Shown here in pieces: positions 16,322 to 24,995 of a DNA stretch of 64,000 bases. Where the stretch lies: assembly GCA_030684395.1 (NCBI GenBank), contig JAUXTT010000026.1, forward strand, positions 1 to 64,000, read 5' to 3'. The stretch's first letter is position 1; the number at the start of each line of letters is the position of its first letter. A program made the position numbers and the translations under genes. Under the pieces are notes generated by a model. The model saw only the letters and a program-made list of their open reading frames with translations. It made no database searches and was not told the origin of the DNA. Source of the DNA: Bacteroidota bacterium. GTDB taxonomy: Bacteria > Bacteroidota > Bacteroidia > B-17B0 > Aurantibacillaceae.

Positions 16322-17131
16322 ATGAAAAACAAAAACACCATATTAGTAGGGGTCGACTATTCCAAATCAGCTGAAAATGCTTTGCTGTATGCTGCGCTCC
16401 TTGCTTCAAAAACAGGTAGTGCCCTGATGTTGATGCATGTATTTGATATTCCGGTATTGCACACCAATTCGGGAATTTATTTTATCAGCTACGAATCTAT
16501 TAAAGAGGAACATCAGAACCATTTGGAAAAATACAAGCAATTGGTTTTAAAAAACTATCCTAAAATGGAAGTGAAAACATTCGTCACTTCTATGTCTTTC
16601 AAATCAGAAATAAAAGACCTGAGTAGCAGTAAAAAAATTCAGTACGTTGTATTGGGATTAGAAACAAAATCGAAAATATCGCGATTCATTTATGGAACTA
16701 CCAGCCTTGATATAGCAGGAAAAGTTGATTGCCCTGTGATTATAGTACCTCAAAAATACAAAGAGCACAAGCTAAGTAAAACCGTTCTTGCGGTGGATAA
16801 TGCCGAGGCAACCAAATCAAAATTATTTACAAAATTCGTTAAGTTTAATGAACGCTTTAAAGCAAAGCCCTTGTACGTTCACATAAAAACAGAAGACGAA
16901 TTAAATCTCGGAATTAAGCCGGCTAAAAAGGGAAAACCGGAAATAAAAATTGAGGAATTAGAAAGCAAAAGTTTTGTTTTGGGGATTAACCGCTATGTAA
17001 GAGAAAACGGAGTTGATTTGGTTACCGTAGTAAGTCAATCACACTCATTGATTTATAACTTATTCAGCGAACGAAACACAAAGCTTATCGCCTTTCAATC
17101 CAAAATACCCGTAATGTCATTACACGAATAA
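16322..17131 (+). CDS. Universal stress protein, tandem UspA domains
   Basis: Cytoplasmic protein of 269 residues with two UspA-like halves. The first (about 1-140) starts TILVGVDYSKSAENALLYA and ends with VDCPVIIVPQKY. The second (about 152-269) begins KTVLAVDNAEATKSK and ends IAFQSKIPVMSLHE. The nucleotide-binding G-2x-G-9x-G[S/T] motif is not clear in either half, so ATP binding is uncertain. It is co-transcribed with DoxX, and the next gene follows after 20 bases. Usp genes are often induced by hypoxia, in line with the upstream Fnr-type box. Confidence 0.88.
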   Translation: MKNKNTILVGVDYSKSAENALLYAALLASKTGSALMLMHVFDIPVLHTNSGIYFISYESIKEEHQNHLEKYKQLVLKNYPKMEVKTFVTSMSFKSEIKDLSSSKKIQYVVLGLETKSKISRFIYGTTSLDIAGKVDCPVIIVPQKYKEHKLSKTVLAVDNAEATKSKLFTKFVKFNERFKAKPLYVHIKTEDELNLGIKPAKKGKPEIKIEELESKSFVLGINRYVRENGVDLVTVVSQSHSLIYNLFSERNTKLIAFQSKIPVMSLHE

Positions 17132-17151
17132 ATTAATTTATTAAAAACACT

Positions 17152-17520
17152 ATGATACTTCATTTATCAAAAAATAAATCTTTACACGACGTTCAAACGG
17201 AGTTTACTTCTTATTTCCCATATTTAAGGATTGGCTTTTTTAATAAGCGCCACAAGGCTTTTCAGGGCTCAGACAGAGCTGCCTTGTTAAAACCAGAGGC
17301 TAAATTACCACTCACAGGTGAGAGGGATAATCTGGAAGTCGAGATCGACGAAACCATGACCGTAAAGGCACTGGAAGAAATGTTCAAAAAACAATTGAAT
17401 TTAAATATTCAGGTATTTAGAAAATCAGGGAGGGCCTGGCTAGAGACGACCGTAACAGATAACTGGACGCTGAGAAAACAAAATGAAGAAGGAAAAGAGC
17501 TTAGTGATCTAAGCTTTTAA
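17152..17520 (+). CDS. Conserved hypothetical protein of 122 residues
   Basis: Soluble alpha/beta protein of 122 residues starting MILHLSKNKSLHDVQTEFTSYFP, with the pattern VKALEEMFKKQLNLNIQVFRKSGRAWLETTVTD. No signal peptide or catalytic motif is seen. I do not assign a family. It is the third gene of the DoxX-Usp unit, and its 3' end overlaps the convergent response regulator by 12 bases, so the two transcripts are antisense at their ends. Confidence 0.7.
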   Translation: MILHLSKNKSLHDVQTEFTSYFPYLRIGFFNKRHKAFQGSDRAALLKPEAKLPLTGERDNLEVEIDETMTVKALEEMFKKQLNLNIQVFRKSGRAWLETTVTDNWTLRKQNEEGKELSDLSF

Positions 17521-18567
17521 CTTTCTAAGTTTTTCTATATCTACTACAGAAATATTACTTCCTTTTATTTCAACCAGTTTTTCTTCTTTAAAATCACTTA
17601 AGGTACGAATCAATGATTCTGTAGCGGTTCCGACTATGTTGGCAAGGTCTTCACGCGAAATTGACATGCTGAACTTTTCTTCTTTATTCTGACTGAATTT
17701 TTCGTATAGCGTTACCAAAGCATTTGCAACACGCTTACGTACCGAACTATATGCAAGGTTAATCAATTGTTCTTCCTTCTCCTGTATATCAGCGCTCAGC
17801 ATTTTTACAAATTTTTTCATTACTGATCCATTGTTATAGAGCAGGCTGAAAAAATCTTCTTTAGGAATCAAACACACTTCGCTATCTTCCATTGCCTCCG
17901 CAGATTCAGTAAAACTACTGTTTTCTAATAGTGGAACGTATCCTAAAAATTCTCCCTCTTTATATAAGTGTGTTACTAATTCTTTACCGTATTCGTGCTC
18001 CTTAAATGTTTTAATTTTCCCTTTAGTAACAAAATATAAATAATTGGGCGAGCCCCCTTCATTAAAGATGAGTTCCTTTTTCTTAAAGTGCTTTATCTTT
18101 CTATCGTTCGAAAGTTTTTTTAATTCATCGAATGATTTTACTTCATCAAAAAACTGATCCAATCCTTTTGAAGTATGCTCAAATTTAGAGCTCAGCAGTT
18201 CGCCTTTACGCAGCCTGCTTTCTACAGCATTTAATAGCTCAATGTCATCAAACGGTTTTGTTATATAATCGTCCGCGCCCATCTCCATGCCTTTTCTAAG
18301 ATCAACTCTTTCCGTTTTTGCGGTAAGAAAAATAAAAGGAATGGTAGCGGTATCTTTATTTTTCCCTAAAAGGTGAATAACTCCGTATCCATCTAAAACC
18401 GGCATCATAATATCACAGATAATAAGATCGGGTAATTGTTTCTGCGCAATCTCTACTCCTATTTTCCCGTTTTCAGCCTGTAACACTTTATAATTAGCAA
18501 GTTCGAGAATCTCAGCAGTGTTCTCTCTAACATCCGTATTATCTTCAATTAATAATATTGTTTTCAT
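17509..18567 (-). CDS. Response regulator with Crp/Fnr-type output (receiver + cNMP-like domain + HTH_Crp)
   Basis: Transcription regulator of 352 residues. Residues 1-120 are a CheY-like receiver with phospho-acceptor D52 (LIICDIMMP) and K104 (YITKPFD). Residues about 150-275 form a cNMP-binding-like beta barrel (KKELIFNEGGSPNYLYFVTKGKIK). Residues about 280-345 are a Crp-type winged helix (ISREDLANIVGTATESLIRTL) whose recognition helix has E317 and R321, the spacing of the Glu and Arg that read TGA half-sites in CRP and FNR. There is no four-Cys iron-sulphur set, so oxygen input would come through the receiver. It is 18 bases downstream of the histidine kinase on the same strand. A likely ligand of the TGA-N6-TCA boxes in this window. 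Confidence 0.93.
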   Translation of the reverse strand: MKTILLIEDNTDVRENTAEILELANYKVLQAENGKIGVEIAQKQLPDLIICDIMMPVLDGYGVIHLLGKNKDTATIPFIFLTAKTERVDLRKGMEMGADDYITKPFDDIELLNAVESRLRKGELLSSKFEHTSKGLDQFFDEVKSFDELKKLSNDRKIKHFKKKELIFNEGGSPNYLYFVTKGKIKTFKEHEYGKELVTHLYKEGEFLGYVPLLENSSFTESAEAMEDSEVCLIPKEDFFSLLYNNGSVMKKFVKMLSADIQEKEEQLINLAYSSVRKRVANALVTLYEKFSQNKEEKFSMSISREDLANIVGTATESLIRTLSDFKEEKLVEIKGSNISVVDIEKLRKLKA

Positions 18568-18585
18568 AATTATAATTTGGTGATT

Positions 18586-19785
18586 TTAAATTGTGACTGT
18601 GAAAGTTGTGCCGATATTCAATTCACTTTTAAAGGTTATTTTTCCATTCAGTGCTTCCAGGTATTTGCCTACAATATTAAGTCCTAATCCTGTTCCCTGA
18701 ATATTGGTTACGTTTTTTGCACGAAAAAAACGTTCGAATAAATTACTTTGCTCCTCTTTTGGAATACCCACACCCTCGTCCGCAACAATGATTTGCACAT
18801 TCTTTTCAGTAACCAACGTATTTATACGGATTGCTTTTCCTTCGCCGGAGAATTTGATAGCATTTGAAATAAGGTTCAATAAAATATTGCGGATCATTTG
18901 TCGGTCAAGAACCACCGTGCTGTTACCCTCATGTTGATAATCCACAACCTGCCCGGGTTTTTGTATTCCTTTGATATCATTTAATACATCCTTCACCATG
19001 TCGGGCAATAAGAACTCTGTTTTATTCGCAAATATCTTCCCTTCTTCCAAACGTTCTGCCGAAAGAAAATCATTCAAAATCAAAGTCATGTTTGTTACAG
19101 AAGATTTAATCTTTGCCACATGTTTCTTACGTTTCTCATCTTCTTCTTCGGTTTTATATTTATCAATTAAAGAAACTGAAGAAAGTATCGCGCTTAAAGG
19201 AGTTCTGAATTCATGGGAAGCCATGGTAACAAAACGCGATTTCATGTCGTTCAGCTCCTTTTCCTTATCCAGTGCTTTGTGTAATTGTTTTTGTGAATTC
19301 TCGAGTTCATTCAATGCTTCCTGTAAAACCTTGGTACGTTCTTTAACTTTTTGCTCCAATTCCTGATTAACACGTTTTATGTTTTCTTCCGCCGCTTTCC
19401 TTTCTGTGATGTCTATCACAAAGGCAACCACATACATAGCCTCATCCTGTTTATAATGACTTAAGCTTATTTCCAAAGGAAACTCAGTTCCATCTTTCTT
19501 TTTACCAAAAAGATCCCTTCCCTTTCCCATAGAACGGGGACTGGGATGAGCATTAAATTTTTCCCGGTGTTTCTGGTGATTATGCACAAATCGCTGCGGC
19601 ACCAAATCTTCAATAGTTTTTCCCTTTAATCCATATCTTTCGTAGCCGAAAATACGTTCAGAACTAGGATTGGCCTTAATGATCACACCCTCTTGATTGG
19701 TTATGATTATACCTTCAGTAGCGTACTCAAATAAAGCATTCAGGCTTTCCATGTCACTCTTTTTAATCGAACCCAAGGTAGTCAT
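18586..19785 (-). CDS. PAS-domain sensor histidine kinase, candidate FixL-like haem sensor
   Basis: Soluble kinase of 399 residues: PAS domain (about 12-130), coiled coil (about 135-180), HisKA with phospho-acceptor H191 (SHEFRTPLS) and HATPase_c (NLISNAIKF, DEGVGIP, GTGLGLNIV). No membrane span. In the PAS domain, VPQRFVHNHQKHREKF places H70 where FixL has its haem-ligating His, and GKGRDLFGKKKDG places R90 where FixL has its O2-contacting Arg; both pairs are 20 residues apart. This PAS pattern is common, and not every member binds haem. It is co-transcribed with the receiver-Crp regulator, lies next to ccoI and the cbb3 operon, and is preceded by its own Fnr-type box. Confidence 0.92.
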   Translation of the reverse strand: MTTLGSIKKSDMESLNALFEYATEGIIITNQEGVIIKANPSSERIFGYERYGLKGKTIEDLVPQRFVHNHQKHREKFNAHPSPRSMGKGRDLFGKKKDGTEFPLEISLSHYKQDEAMYVVAFVIDITERKAAEENIKRVNQELEQKVKERTKVLQEALNELENSQKQLHKALDKEKELNDMKSRFVTMASHEFRTPLSAILSSVSLIDKYKTEEEDEKRKKHVAKIKSSVTNMTLILNDFLSAERLEEGKIFANKTEFLLPDMVKDVLNDIKGIQKPGQVVDYQHEGNSTVVLDRQMIRNILLNLISNAIKFSGEGKAIRINTLVTEKNVQIIVADEGVGIPKEEQSNLFERFFRAKNVTNIQGTGLGLNIVGKYLEALNGKITFKSELNIGTTFTVTI

Positions 19786-19806
19786 TTTTCATATAATTTT
19801 AACAAA

Positions 19807-19848
19807 CAAAGTTAAGCCCCTTAATCCTGCAGAAACTGACATGGGTCA
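19807..19848 (-). promoter_or_regulatory. Crp/Fnr-type box and -7 element of the histidine kinase operon
   Basis: On the minus strand TGACCCATGTCA (19848-19837) is a TGAC-N4-GTCA palindrome. TAACTTTG (19814-19807), a perfect -7 box, starts 34 bases from its TGA. The kinase ATG is at 19785, giving a short leader. This suggests autoregulation. Confidence 0.6.
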
Positions 19849-19899
19849 TGTTTGCGTGAATTTTAACCGCATTTTACCTGAAATATATCATTATATCCC

Positions 19900-19943
19900 T
19901 TGACATACATCAATGCCCGGATACCCTAACACAAGTAATTTTG
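19900..19943 (+). promoter_or_regulatory. Crp/Fnr-type box and -7 element of ccoI
   Basis: TTGACATACATCAA (19900-19913) is a TTGA-N6-TCAA palindrome. TAATTTTG (19936-19943) begins 35 bases from the TGA, placing the box centre near -41.5. The words AAGTAATTTTGAGCCATAAA around the -7 box recur identically at the ccoS promoter. Confidence 0.75.
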
Positions 19944-19978
19944 AGCCATAAATACAGTTTATAAAATCACAGGAGGAT

Positions 19979-22414
19979 ATGGTAAAAGAAACGTACACTT
20001 CAGAGAAAATTTCCTGTTACCATTGCGGCGATGAGTGTCAGGACAAGCATATCCACAGGGAAGAGAAGGTTTTTTGTTGCGAAGGATGCAAAATGGTATA
20101 TGAAATACTCAACGAAAACAGCATGTGTGAGTATTACGATCTGGAAAAAAACCCGGGAATTACTCAAAAAGTTAAGGTTAGAGAGGGGAAGTTTGCCATT
20201 CTGGATGATGAAAACGTTCAGGGAAAATTAATTCACTTTAATGAAGGGACAAATAGCCACACCCAATTTTATCTTCCCCAAATGCACTGCGCATCCTGTG
20301 TGTGGTTACTTGAAAACCTGAATAAACTGGACAAAGGCGTCATCAAATCGCAGGTTAATTTCCTGAAAAAGAATATCACGGTTATCTTCGATAATACAAA
20401 AACCTCCTTAAGAAAAATTGCAGAAGTGCTTACCCGTATAGGATATGAGCCACATATCAGTTTGCAGGACGTTTCCAAAAAGAAGATTACGACTTATAAC
20501 AGATCAGAAATAATAAAAATTGGCGTAGCGGGGTTTTGCTTTGGTAATATCATGTTATTAAGCTTCCCCGAATATTTCTCCATTAAAAATTCACCCGATT
20601 TAAACATAAATGCACTCTTTAGCTGGCTTAACCTTTTACTGGCACTGCCCGTTTTCTTTTATTGTGCCACCGGATTTTTTACTTCTGCCTACCATGGCAT
20701 AAAACAAAAATTCCTAAATATTGATGCTCCTATAGCACTGGCAGTGTTGATAACCTTTATGCGAAGCATTTATGAAATAACTACGCAATCAGGGGCAGGT
20801 TATCTCGATAGCATGTCAGGCATTGTATTCTTTATGCTCGTAGGACGCTACTTTCAAAATAAAACATACGATTCTATCTCATTTGAACGCGACTTTACAG
20901 CTTACTTCCCGTTGGGTGTTACTACACTGGATAAAGAAGGAAATGAAAAGCAAGTTTCGGTTGCTGAACTGAAAATTGGAGACCGTATCAAAATACACAA
21001 TGAAGAAATTATTCCCGCCGATTCTATTCTGTTTATGGGCAAGGCAATTATTGATTACAGTTTTGTTACAGGTGAAAGCGCCACGGTTGATAAAACAATA
21101 GGGGAAATTGTTTATGCGGGAGGAAAGCAAAAAGGCGCTGCCATTGAAATGGAAGTAGTAAAGGAAGTTTCGAAGAGCTATTTAACTCAATTGTGGAACA
21201 GTGAAGTATTTAATGAGCAATCCACAAAAAAAACAACCTCCTTTGTTCACAAGCTAAGCAGGTATTTTACCTACATGCTTTTTTCAATTGCCACATTAAG
21301 TGCAATTTACTGGTATTTCAACGACGCTTCAAAAATTCTGGATGCCATTACATCTGTACTTATAGTTGCCTGTCCATGCGCCCTTCTTTTAAGCGCCACC
21401 TTCACCAACGGAAACATGTTAAGCTTGCTCTCAAAAAAAGGTTTTTACCTGAAGAACTCAGATGTGTTAGAGCGCATGAAAGGGATAAATACCATCGTAT
21501 TTGATAAAACGGGAACCATCACACAAGGCAGTCTTTCTGCAATAGAATATTACGGCGATGCTTTAACCGAAGAACAACAATTATTAACCGGAAGTTTGCT
21601 CCGCCAATCGAGCCACCCATTAAGCAAAGCAATTTCTGCAACCCTTCCGAATAATAAACGGGTCTCCATAAAAAATTTCTGGGAAGAAAAAGGAAAAGGT
21701 ATTAGTGCTATTGTTGATCAGGTTGATGTTAAGATTGGCTCTAAAGAATTTGTGGGAGAAAAGAATTCCAGTAACGAAAACTATAGCGGAAGTAAAATAT
21801 ATGTACGCATAGCAGATAGAACGCCCGGATATTTTCTGGTGAAAGGCAAGTACCGTGAAGGTTTAGAAGCTGTTATTGCAAAATTAAGAGCTACAAACAA
21901 ACTGGTTGTTCTCTCCGGAGACAATGACAGTGAAAAAGACCAACTGAAAAAAATATTTGGCGAAGGAACAGAGATGTTTTTCAACAAAAAGCCCGAAGAC
22001 AAGCTGGAATACATAAAACAGCTTCAAGGCGAAGGAAAAAAAGTAATGATGGTTGGTGACGGTTTAAATGACGCCGGAGCTCTTGCCCAGGCAAATGTAG
22101 GAATAGCAGTTTCGGATAACACTAATAATTTTTCTCCTGCCTGTGATGCTATATTATCAGGCACTCAGTTCAATTATTTCTTTGAATTGATAAAATTCAC
22201 TCGGAAACAAAAAACAATCATCGTTGGAAGTTTTATTATTTCCATTGTATACAATATTGTTGGACTTTTTTATGCTGTAAGCGCTGATTTGGAACCAGTA
22301 ATAGCAGCCATACTAATGCCCGCAAGCACTTTTAGCATTGTATTGTTCACTGTAGGGATGAGTTCCTTCTTTGCAAGAAAGGTCCCTACTGATATATATC
22401 ATATCAAGTCCTGA
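19979..22414 (+). CDS. ccoI: Copper-translocating P-type ATPase CcoI/FixI type
   Basis: P1B-type ATPase of 811 residues that exports or delivers copper for assembly of the cbb3 oxidase. An N-terminal Cys-rich module (CYHCGDEC, CCEGCKMVYEIL) precedes a heavy-metal-associated domain with MHCASC (about 102-107). Eight or so membrane spans surround the actuator loop (FVTGESATVDK), the ion-binding CPC (C465-P-C467), the phosphorylation site DKTGT (D509) and the hinge MVGDGLNDAGAL. The Cys-rich N-terminus plus HMA domain is the CcoI/FixI layout. It starts at ATG 19979; the AGGAGG before it is only 2 bases away, too close to be a normal ribosome site. It is controlled by its own Fnr-type promoter and its TGA stop forms half of the next box. 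Confidence 0.95.
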   Translation: MVKETYTSEKISCYHCGDECQDKHIHREEKVFCCEGCKMVYEILNENSMCEYYDLEKNPGITQKVKVREGKFAILDDENVQGKLIHFNEGTNSHTQFYLPQMHCASCVWLLENLNKLDKGVIKSQVNFLKKNITVIFDNTKTSLRKIAEVLTRIGYEPHISLQDVSKKKITTYNRSEIIKIGVAGFCFGNIMLLSFPEYFSIKNSPDLNINALFSWLNLLLALPVFFYCATGFFTSAYHGIKQKFLNIDAPIALAVLITFMRSIYEITTQSGAGYLDSMSGIVFFMLVGRYFQNKTYDSISFERDFTAYFPLGVTTLDKEGNEKQVSVAELKIGDRIKIHNEEIIPADSILFMGKAIIDYSFVTGESATVDKTIGEIVYAGGKQKGAAIEMEVVKEVSKSYLTQLWNSEVFNEQSTKKTTSFVHKLSRYFTYMLFSIATLSAIYWYFNDASKILDAITSVLIVACPCALLLSATFTNGNMLSLLSKKGFYLKNSDVLERMKGINTIVFDKTGTITQGSLSAIEYYGDALTEEQQLLTGSLLRQSSHPLSKAISATLPNNKRVSIKNFWEEKGKGISAIVDQVDVKIGSKEFVGEKNSSNENYSGSKIYVRIADRTPGYFLVKGKYREGLEAVIAKLRATNKLVVLSGDNDSEKDQLKKIFGEGTEMFFNKKPEDKLEYIKQLQGEGKKVMMVGDGLNDAGALAQANVGIAVSDNTNNFSPACDAILSGTQFNYFFELIKFTRKQKTIIVGSFIISIVYNIVGLFYAVSADLEPVIAAILMPASTFSIVLFTVGMSSFFARKVPTDIYHIKS

Positions 22415-22454
22415 CAAGAGTCAGCAATGCTTTTTGATAGCTAAAGTAATTTTG
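22412..22454 (+). promoter_or_regulatory. Crp/Fnr-type box and -7 element of the ccoS-ccoNO operon
   Basis: TGACAAGAGTCA (22412-22423) is a perfect TGAC-N4-GTCA palindrome, CTGAC/GTCAG with flanks. TAATTTTG (22447-22454) begins exactly 35 bases from the TGA, the same spacing as at ccoI. The TGA of the left half-site is also the ccoI stop codon. The -7 region repeats the ccoI sequence AAGTAATTTTGAGCCATAAA. Confidence 0.75.
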
Positions 22455-22465
22455 AGCCATAAATC

Positions 22466-22636
22466 ATGAGTGTAATAATAATATTAGTAATTGCCAGTTT
22501 AATCATCGCATTGATTTTTCTTTTCGCCTTTATATGGTCTGTAAAGAAAGGACAATACGAAGACGATTATACTCCTTCTATTCGGATGCTGTTTGATAGC
22601 GAAACCACTCAGGACGAAACAAAAGACAAAAAGTAA
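22466..22636 (+). CDS. ccoS: Cbb3-type oxidase assembly protein CcoS
   Basis: Small membrane protein of 56 residues, MSVIIILVIASLIIALIFLF at the N-terminus (one membrane span) followed by the CcoS signature of a short basic turn and an acidic tail (WSVKKGQYEDDYTPSIRML). CcoS is needed for cofactor insertion into the cbb3 oxidase. It sits between ccoI and ccoNO, as expected, with 11 bases to ccoNO. The GQYEDDYTPSIRMLFD block matches the family pattern GQ[YF]DD...P..R[ML]L. Confidence 0.92.
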   Translation: MSVIIILVIASLIIALIFLFAFIWSVKKGQYEDDYTPSIRMLFDSETTQDETKDKK

Positions 22637-22647
22637 AACAAATAACT

Positions 22648-24777
22648 ATGGAAGTACAAGTTGAAAAATTTCAGTATGACAACAAGATTGTCAAGTGGTT
22701 TGCCTACGCAACGATGCTATGGGGAATTGTGGGAATGTTGGCAGGATTGTTAGCTGCCTTACAATTATTTTTACCGGCCTTAAATTTCGAATTGCCTTAC
22801 ACCACATTTGGTCGCGTGAGACCTGTTCACACGAATGCAGTAATTTTTGCATTTGTTGGTAATGGTATTTTCATGGGTGTTTATTACTCACTTCAGCGTT
22901 TGTGTAAAACCCGAATGTTTAGCGATATGCTAAGTAAGATCCATTTCTGGGGTTGGCAGTTAATAATTGTTCTTGCAGCAATTACCTTATTGCTGGGTAA
23001 AACAACAGGTAAAGAGTATGCCGAATTAGAATGGCCGATCGATATTCTAATCACATTGATTTGGGTAGTATTTGGCTGGAACATGTTTGGAACCATCTTA
23101 CGCAGAAGAGAAAAACATTTATATGTTGCGATCTGGTTTTACATAGGAACGTTCATTACCGTTGCAATGCTTCATATTGTCAACTCTATTGAGATTCCTG
23201 TTTCCTTTTGGAAATCTTATTCATGGTACGCCGGTGTGCAGGATGCTTTAGTACAATGGTGGTATGGGCATAACGCGGTTGCGTTTTTCTTAACTACTCC
23301 GTATTTAGGTTTGATGTATTATTTCTTACCAAAAGCTGCGAATCGACCTGTATACTCCTATCGTTTATCTATCATACATTTTTGGGCACTGATCTTTATT
23401 TATATCTGGGCAGGGCCTCACCATTTATTATATACTGCGGTTCCTGATTGGGCTCAATCATTAGGCGTTGTATTTTCTATTATGTTAATTGCCCCATCAT
23501 GGGGCGGTATGATAAATGGTTTACTCACTCTTCGCGGAGCATGGGACAAAGTAAGAGAAGACGCTGTATTAAAATTTATGGTGGTTGCTGTAACCGCTTA
23601 CGGTATGGCAACTTTTGAAGGACCGATGTTATCTCTTAAAAACGTAAATGCTATTTCTCACTTTACCGATTGGACCATTGCTCACGTTCACGTTGGCGCC
23701 TTGGGTTGGAATGGGTTCTTAACATTTGGTATCCTGTATTGGATCATACCAAAAATGTTCCAGACACAATTGTATTCCAAAAAACTCGCAAATATGCATT
23801 TCTGGATTGGCACTTTAGGTATTGTATTATATGCAGTTCCGATGTATTGGTCAGGTATCATGCAAAGTTTAATGTGGAAAGACTTTACTCCTGAAGGACA
23901 ATTAAAATGGCAGTTCATGGACACCGTTAATGAGATGATCCCATTCTATGCAGCACGTGCAGCAGGTGGAGCATTATTTTTAGTTGGAGCGTTATTAATG
24001 GTTTATAATCTTATCAAAACTGTTAAGATCGGAACCTTCCTTCCAAACGAAAATGCAGAAGCTCCTGCACTTTCAAAAACCTACACTAAACACGCTGGCG
24101 AACACTGGCACCGTTGGATCGAACGTAAACCAATTCAATTGATGGTGCTTAGTTTGGTTGTGGTTACAATAGGTGGTTTGATAGAATTTTTACCAACCTT
24201 TTTAGTAAAATCAAACATCCCAACCATTGCAAGCGTTAAACCCTATACTCCTTTAGAGTTACACGGAAGAGATATCTACATCAGAGAAGGCTGTTACACT
24301 TGTCACTCACAAATGATCCGACCTTTCAGAAATGAAACGGCGAGATACGGTGAATATTCTAAAGCAGGTGAGTTTGTGTATGACCATCCATTCCAATGGG
24401 GGAGTAAGCGTACCGGCCCTGACTTAGCAAGGCTTGGCGGTAAATATCCGGATTTCTGGCACTACAATCACATGTTAGATCCAACATCTATGTCGCCGGG
24501 TTCTATCATGCCGTCTTATCCATGGTTATTTGAAGATCAGGTTGATGTTGCTTCAACAGTTGGAAAGATCAAAGCAATGCAAAAACTAGGCGTTCCTTAT
24601 CCGGAAGGTTATTCGGAAATAGCCGCAAAAGACATGGAAAAACAAGCGAACCTAATTGCAGCTAATCTAAAAAAAGATGGTATTACAACACTACCCGATC
24701 GCGAGATTGTTTCTTTGATAGCTTATTTACAGCGGTTAGGAAAAGATATTAAAGCGGAAAAAGTAGCAACAAAATAA
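22648..24777 (+). CDS. ccoNO: Cbb3-type cytochrome c oxidase, fused subunits I (CcoN) and II (CcoO)
   Basis: Inner-membrane terminal oxidase protein of 709 residues that reduces O2 to water. Residues about 15-475 are the CcoN haem-copper core with about 12 membrane spans; conserved His-bearing segments include VRPVHTNAVIFAF, YGHNAVAFFLTTPYLG and AHVHVGALGWNGF. From about residue 490 a CcoO part begins with one span and a mono-haem cytochrome c domain, CYTCH at 549-553 followed by SQMIRPFRNE, the CcoO signature. Separate genes are usual in Proteobacteria; the fusion is known in Bacteroidota. High O2 affinity fits the hypoxic-type promoter of this operon. Confidence 0.96.
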   Translation: MEVQVEKFQYDNKIVKWFAYATMLWGIVGMLAGLLAALQLFLPALNFELPYTTFGRVRPVHTNAVIFAFVGNGIFMGVYYSLQRLCKTRMFSDMLSKIHFWGWQLIIVLAAITLLLGKTTGKEYAELEWPIDILITLIWVVFGWNMFGTILRRREKHLYVAIWFYIGTFITVAMLHIVNSIEIPVSFWKSYSWYAGVQDALVQWWYGHNAVAFFLTTPYLGLMYYFLPKAANRPVYSYRLSIIHFWALIFIYIWAGPHHLLYTAVPDWAQSLGVVFSIMLIAPSWGGMINGLLTLRGAWDKVREDAVLKFMVVAVTAYGMATFEGPMLSLKNVNAISHFTDWTIAHVHVGALGWNGFLTFGILYWIIPKMFQTQLYSKKLANMHFWIGTLGIVLYAVPMYWSGIMQSLMWKDFTPEGQLKWQFMDTVNEMIPFYAARAAGGALFLVGALLMVYNLIKTVKIGTFLPNENAEAPALSKTYTKHAGEHWHRWIERKPIQLMVLSLVVVTIGGLIEFLPTFLVKSNIPTIASVKPYTPLELHGRDIYIREGCYTCHSQMIRPFRNETARYGEYSKAGEFVYDHPFQWGSKRTGPDLARLGGKYPDFWHYNHMLDPTSMSPGSIMPSYPWLFEDQVDVASTVGKIKAMQKLGVPYPEGYSEIAAKDMEKQANLIAANLKKDGITTLPDREIVSLIAYLQRLGKDIKAEKVATK

Positions 24778-24788
24778 TTTAATCAATA

Positions 24789-24794
24789 AGGAGG
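24789..24794 (+). promoter_or_regulatory. Shine-Dalgarno sequence of ccoQ
   Basis: AGGAGG lies 9 bases before the ccoQ ATG (24804). Strong, correctly spaced Shine-Dalgarno sites are rare in Bacteroidota, so this one is unusual and confirms the small ORF. Confidence 0.6.
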
Positions 24795-24803
24795 AACCAC
24801 AAA

Positions 24804-24983
24804 ATGAAATTTATTAATTATTTAGAAAGCATAACAGGGGTGGGGATTTACCCATTAATATCCTTGCTTATTTTCTTTGTCTTTTTTGTAGCCGTTACGT
24901 TTATTGTGTTCAAAGGCGATAAAGAATATTTTAATAATGCAGCAAAAATACCTGTTCAGGACAACGAAAACCAGTTACAATAA
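24804..24983 (+). CDS. ccoQ: Cbb3-type oxidase subunit CcoQ-like
   Basis: Membrane protein of 59 residues with one hydrophobic span (YPLISLLIFFVFFVAVTFIVF), a short cytosolic tail KGDKEYFNNAAKIPVQDNE and the CcoQ position between the catalytic subunit and ccoP. CcoQ stabilises the complex. The start follows an AGGAGG at good distance. Twelve bases separate it from ccoP. Confidence 0.88.
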   Translation: MKFINYLESITGVGIYPLISLLIFFVFFVAVTFIVFKGDKEYFNNAAKIPVQDNENQLQ

Positions 24984-24995
24984 AACAAGAGTACT

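Noticed and set aside
19971-19976. AGGAGG before ccoI as a Shine-Dalgarno site
   Set aside because: It is only 2 bases from the ATG, too near for normal ribosome binding.
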